Source: Reticulitermes lucifugus (lineage: Eukaryota > Arthropoda > Insecta > Blattodea > Rhinotermitidae). From it: a stretch of 64,000 bases of DNA. The notes under the pieces were generated by a model. The model was not told the DNA's origin, made no database searches, and worked only from the letters and a program-made list of their open reading frames with translations. Each line of letters starts with the position of its first letter. Within the stretch, counting starts at the first letter, position 1. The position numbers and the translations under genes are program-made. Positions 60,009 through 64,000 of this stretch are shown piece by piece. The DNA is taken from positions 471 to 64,470 of the forward strand of contig JAKCWW010000564.1 in assembly GCA_026260175.1 (NCBI GenBank). The letters run 5' to 3'.

Positions 60009-60997
60009 TTATAAACACAACACCTGGTCACTCAGAGAAGCGTGCAGACTGTGAGATCACAACAGTAAGGTCCCGGGGAGAATATTTAGACCTGAGAGGG
60101 AGGAAGTGACAGGATGGAGTGAAGTGGCTAATAAGATCCATAATTGTACCCCTAATTGAAAATTTGATCAAATCAAGAAGGATACAATGGATGGCAAATG
60201 CAGTATATATGAGAAATATCAGGAATGTGTATAAATTTTGTTCATAAAACCATGAAGAAGACATCCCTTGAACAAACTAGGCACAGATTTGAGAATAACA
60301 TTAAAATGAGTCTTAAGAATATAGGATGGGACAGTGTGGACTAGACAAATCTGGCTCATGGTAGGGACCACTGTGGGCTAAGACTTGTCAACACTGTAAT
60401 GAATTTTTAAGTTTCATAGAAGGAACAGAATTTATTTGAGTACTTGAACTTTCCTGGTCTGCTTCTCAAGAAAGATTCTGCTCCATGGAATCAGTTAATT
60501 ATATTGTATTTAGCATTTTACTTGTGAGAGGCATTTAATTTTACTATGTGCTAGGAACTGTATTGATTGATCTTTACTGTAGACATGTATGTATCCAGTG
60601 ACCACATTTCCTTGCTGGCCGGCTGGGTTGCCACTCAAGAAGTAGGTAGTGGGTTGTACAAAAATTGTTGGTAGTATGTATATTCTTTGACACAGTGCTG
60701 TACCAAGAAAGTGGCTCAATGGACAAGGCAGAAAAATTACTAACATCGTCAGAGCATACTATGTCTGCTTTTTTAACCCTAGAGGAGCAACCTCAAATAT
60801 ATTCATTTCTAATTTCTTTTGTATTTTCTTTCACAACAACAATGAACACATTCATATTACTTACTATTTGAATGTTTTAAGTTTTCATACATTTCAAAGA
60901 ACGTAAACTGAAGAGGCATTAGAAGTGATGGGATAAAAAACAGCAGAAATGAACACTGATTTCAATTTTATGTTATATATACCGTGAATTTTTGATA

Positions 60998-61692
60998 ATT
61001 AATTAATTCGATTTCAATCCAACAAATGCATTACACTTTCTTCCAGTGATTTCTTGCCCCTACATATGTTTCGACACACCTTGTGTCATCCTCAGGGGGG
61101 TCATCAAGAGTTCACAAACTTCAATACAACCAATTGTTTTTCACTCACTTTCACAGTACATAATTATCGTAAGTCACCAGCACTAAATATCTCTTGTCTT
61201 TATGTTCATAGTAATTAGTTTTTCTTTCTCAGTATTTTTTGTTAAATACACCATTGTGTATGTGTGGTGTATTGTGTACTCAATTGAGTACACAATACAC
61301 CATAGGACGGTAAACAACACAGATAAAGGACAAGATCAAATGTGATCGAACAATTAGTATACATAGCCAGCCGTCAAACACAACTTTAATGTCTTTTAAT
61401 ATTTTATACCACAAATATCTTCAATTCTAAATTTAATAATTTCTTTTAACAAAAAATACTGAAGAAATAAAAACTAATTACTATGAGCATAAAGAGTGAT
61501 ATTTAGTGCTGGTGACTTACAATAATTATGTACTGTGAAAGTGAGTGAACAACAATTGGGTGTACTGAAGATTATGAACTCTCGATGACCCCCCTGAGGA
61601 TGACACAAGGTGTGCCGAAACATATGTAGGGGCAAGAAATCACTGGAAGAAAGTGTAGTGCATTTATTGGATTGAAATAAAATTAATTAATT
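60998..61692. repeat. Large inverted-repeat (fold-back) element, about 0.7 kb
   Basis: The left arm (60998-61245) and right arm (61446-61692) are inverse copies of about 248 bases each, alike almost throughout by eye. Shared blocks are CTTTCTTCCAGTGATTTCTT, GCCCCTACATATGTTTCG, CCTTGTGTCATCCTCAGG, GTAAGTCACCAGCACTAAAT and CAGTATTTTTTGTTAA. The 200-base spacer contains a perfect palindrome (61265-61302). AATTAATTAATT lies at both outer ends. It carries no gene and sits in the intron between the first two EGF exons. Sequence and arm length differ from family F. Confidence 0.88.
61265..61302. repeat. Perfect 38-bp palindrome
   Basis: The arm is TGGTGTATTGTGTACTCAA followed directly by its exact inverse complement, with no spacer. 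It is in the middle of the large fold-back element. Confidence 0.95.
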
Positions 61693-61799
61693 ACCAATTT
61701 CAATATTTGCAAAAATAAAAAAAATGATCTACAGGTATGTCAGTATATGAAAAATGTTGTGGTAAAAAGGTTAAAAATTCTTTGTCATTAATGACTCAC

Positions 61800-61940
61800 C
61801 TGTAAAGTGACTTGTACATTGGCAGGTCCTGTCAGAACCTCTGCTCACACATTTACCTCCATTAAGGCAAGGATTTGGGTAACATGACTCAACAGTACTT
61901 TCCTCTGATCCTCGGACAAGTTTTATTCTATAGCTGCTGT
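61800..61940 (-). CDS. Exon: linker and first EGF-like domain
   Basis: The acceptor is TTTCTTGCAG|ACAGC and the donor is TTTACAG|GTGAGT. The exon is 141 bases in phase 2-1, a symmetrical exon of the kind usual for EGF modules. It encodes residues 132-177: a polar linker, then CYPNPCLNGGKC followed by CQC, the first five cysteines of a classical EGF repeat. The sixth Cys is contributed by the next exon (FTG then MFC). EGF repeats mediate extracellular protein contacts. There is no calcium-binding D-x-D/N-E signature ahead of the first Cys. Confidence 0.88.
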
Positions 61941-63179
61941 CTGCAAGAAACAACACTGTTAATATACACCTCTTTGTCAAGTTTTATTTAAACAGTGCAT
62001 AAGATCCGGGCAATAGGTACATAGTAAGGCTGTACGTGTCTGAAAGATTGACAATTCGAGGAAGCAAGGACTAACCAGATGCTCTGAATAGCTTTAGTTC
62101 TGATTGTACCAATTCACAACATTCAGACTGGTTATCAAAAGTGCACAGAATGAACAATATAAAGTTCTGATTGTACATAGACATCAAAGTAGCATTCTGA
62201 TAGGAGAAAAGACTTTTAAGTTATGTGATTGATATTTTACTGCTGAGGTATACTGCCACAAACTGACAGCCCATTAATCACCTGTATTGCAATACAAACT
62301 TTCTGCACTCCTAACTGATTCTGATGTGACCAATAGTAGCATGCTTTCTTTTAAGGGTCCATTTCCCATCATCTTTCACAAGTCTGTAGAATGAACTGAC
62401 ATATCACTATCATGAAGTCAAAATTCTGTCTTAACCAGTTCACATCCGTAAATATACTTACACACTCTCAGGCTACAGGCTGTTGTCACTGCAAGCATAT
62501 TTTTAATGCAAAATGTAAAGGCGTGCTTTAAGTGGCTCTTTTGCGAGATGTCAGTGATACTGTGATAGTATGGTACTTTATTTAGAAAATTGTACAAGTC
62601 TGCAAGTGACATCTAGTGACCACTGACAGTACTTCTTAACAATTCACAGACTAGGAATATCAGTAAGATATATGATCACTTCTAATTTCATATTGTAGTG
62701 CAGGCTACTCAAAATAAGTAAGAGTGTTGCTGGGTTACTTGAATTTCTTTTTAAATGGTCAGGAATATTGAAAGTATTGAAGAATTAATTAAAATAAGGA
62801 TTCCAATAAAATGTCAATATAGCATTCATTTTTTATTAGTATTATGCTTAAGGCAGCCATGAATATGTTTAGGATAAACCCTGTAAGATCCATTGTCCAA
62901 ATAAATGCTGTAATTACAAACATAACAACAAAGAATAATCACTGCTGTAGAGTAAAAATATCAGTCTGATCTTGACCCATGGCTTCTAACAGATCACCTT
63001 CAACTCTAGCAGTTACCTTTCCATCCTTAAATTACCTTTCGTGGTTCAATCTTCACCACACCCACCACAAAATTACAACACTGGGTGATACAGAATAAGA
63101 AGTCAGATAATATATAACAAGGAATTTACACAACACTCACATGCTGGGCAATTTGTGATAAGGATTTAAAAATTCTAAC

Positions 63180-63572
63180 CTGGGTAAACTTTAACTGTAG
63201 CATTGAGCTGAACTCCTGAGGTGCCACTTTTCTGCTTGATGTAAAGGGTGTTAAAATATGATGTTATTGCCAAAGTTGAGGATCCGAGTTTCCTGCCAGG
63301 TCCTGTAATTGCTTCACAGAGAAACCACCATGTGCCATTTGTGTCTGCATAGTTATCGGTTACTTCGATGACCCCAGCACCACCTGGGCAGTTCCTCCCT
63401 TCAGGCACTGTCATGTGGTAGAATTCCAACAGGATGACATGCCCCACTGGAGCCACAAGGTGCTGCATAAATTCCACATGTGAAGGAGGAGGTTTTGGGT
63501 AGTTGAGATGAAGTAAGTTGCCAACTGTCACATTGCTGAGGTCAACCAGACGCTCTTCGTGCACTTGACCCA
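63180..63572 (-). CDS. Exon: CUB-like extracellular domain (first visible exon)
   Basis: The acceptor is TGTTTTTAG at 63573 and the donor is CCAG|GTTAGA at 63179. The exon starts with two bases completing a codon and ends with one, so an upstream exon is required. It encodes 130 full residues (1-130 of the visible protein). Hydrophobic beta-strand-like stretches alternate with turns, as in GHVILLEFYHMTVP, GVIEVTDNY, WFLCEAITGPG and ITSYFNTLYIKQ. That pattern, plus a Cys pair (NCPGG and FLCEA), fits a CUB or CUB-like beta sandwich, a protein-interaction module of extracellular proteins. Several NxS/T sites (NVT, NGT, NAT) fit a secreted segment. The CUB assignment rests on fold pattern only. 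The last base G joins AC of the next exon to make Asp. Confidence 0.8.
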
Positions 63573-64000
63573 CTAAAAACAGTGAAAGTATGCAGATGAA
63601 TTAGGTCTACCTAATAATTGTTATGGGAACACCCTTAGAGCCCTAAATTTATAACATGAAATAATATTGATCATTAGTGGCCATACATTCACTATTTCAA
63701 TAGCATATGCATGCAACCAGTGGCTCAGCATTGAATTTTTTTCAGTACTGATTTTCCAGATATATTGCATGATAGACAATATTGTTACTGAACCATTAGT
63801 TAAGTATGTAATCTTAGGACTTCATTTCATGGAGCCAACTTAATATCTAAAGGTCATTACGTGAGCTACTGCACTTCAATTGACAGACAGGTCTCCTACA
63901 GGGCTAACTGTAAAGAGGATATACAAAATAGATCATAAAATGGCTGTGGTGTAAGGGTTGATCAGCTCCGACATCTTCAATCAATCAATTAATCAATCAA

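Larger units (their letters stand above)
37004..63572 (-). other. Gene model: CUB-like/EGF single-pass membrane protein with very long cytoplasmic tail (11 exons, 5' end missing)
   Basis: Eleven minus-strand exons were joined by splice consensus and phase: 63572-63180, 61940-61800, 59451-59233, 57938-57741, 56644-56399, 48299-47941, 46175-45255, 44106-42572, 41708-41558, 37718-37618 and 37310-37004. The exon lengths sum to 4,571 bases, giving two leading bases plus 1,523 codons including the stop, with no phase conflict at any of the ten junctions. The product has a CUB-like domain (about residues 5-128), EGF-like domains (about 146-254), a transmembrane helix (275-294) and a cytoplasmic tail of about 1,225 residues. 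The signal peptide must lie on an exon beyond base 64000. By domain layout it is a cell-surface receptor or adhesion protein; the role is inferred and I could not name the family. Internal exons in the long introns could have been missed. The final exon has a reading-frame problem. Confidence 0.8.

Noticed and set aside
1-64000. CRISPR arrays, operons, Shine-Dalgarno sites, bacterial insertion sequences
   Set aside because: The window is eukaryotic; the only regular repeat array (58530-59232) has no unique spacers.

Overview
This is eukaryotic nuclear DNA, almost certainly from an insect. The reasons are split genes with GT-AG introns of 0.3 to 8 kb, a KANSL1/nsl1-type chromatin gene, and dense tRNA-derived SINEs, fold-back repeats, Tigger/pogo, hAT and mariner relics and a non-LTR retrotransposon tail. 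The SINE types and the CpG-depleted gene bodies suggest a polyneopteran, with Blattodea (cockroach or termite) as my best guess; the species is not established.

Layout. Bases 1-21,900 are CpG-rich by eye and hold only repeats: a 1.3-kb Tigger element with a dead transposase (3225-4542), a TA-flanked pogo-like element (5885-6643), a short Tigger-like MITE (12746-12900), hAT-like MITEs (11551-11829 and 13757-14255), three SINE families, fold-back repeats and an unclassified repeat family with about five copies. At about 21,900 the sequence becomes CpG-poor. Bases 26,389-27,866 (minus strand) are the first coding exon of a KANSL1/nsl1 homologue, a scaffold of the NSL histone acetyltransferase complex. 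Its CpG-rich 5' region lies at about 27,900-29,850. The downstream exons of this gene were not found.

Bases 37,004-63,572 (minus strand) hold eleven exons that I assembled by hand from splice sites and reading phase. Every junction agrees in phase. Together they encode about 1,522 residues of a single-pass membrane protein that is incomplete at its N-terminus. The order is a CUB-like extracellular domain, three EGF-like domains, one transmembrane helix (residues 275-294 of the visible part) and a cytoplasmic tail of about 1,225 residues rich in Ser and Pro. I do not recognise the family by name. Its introns hold aged CpG-depleted SINEs, fold-back elements, a mariner relic, a LINE 3' end, a seven-copy tandem array directly against a splice donor, and a 0.7-kb inverted-repeat element.

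Both genes are on the minus strand, with the membrane-protein gene upstream of the nsl1 promoter. Nothing suggests that they act together. The most notable observations are the large-tailed CUB/EGF membrane protein, a phase-supported GC-AG intron, the tandem array that copies a real 5' splice site, the sharp CpG domain boundaries, and fold-back elements that look retroposed. All boundaries come from reading the sequence by eye; no alignment or database search was run.
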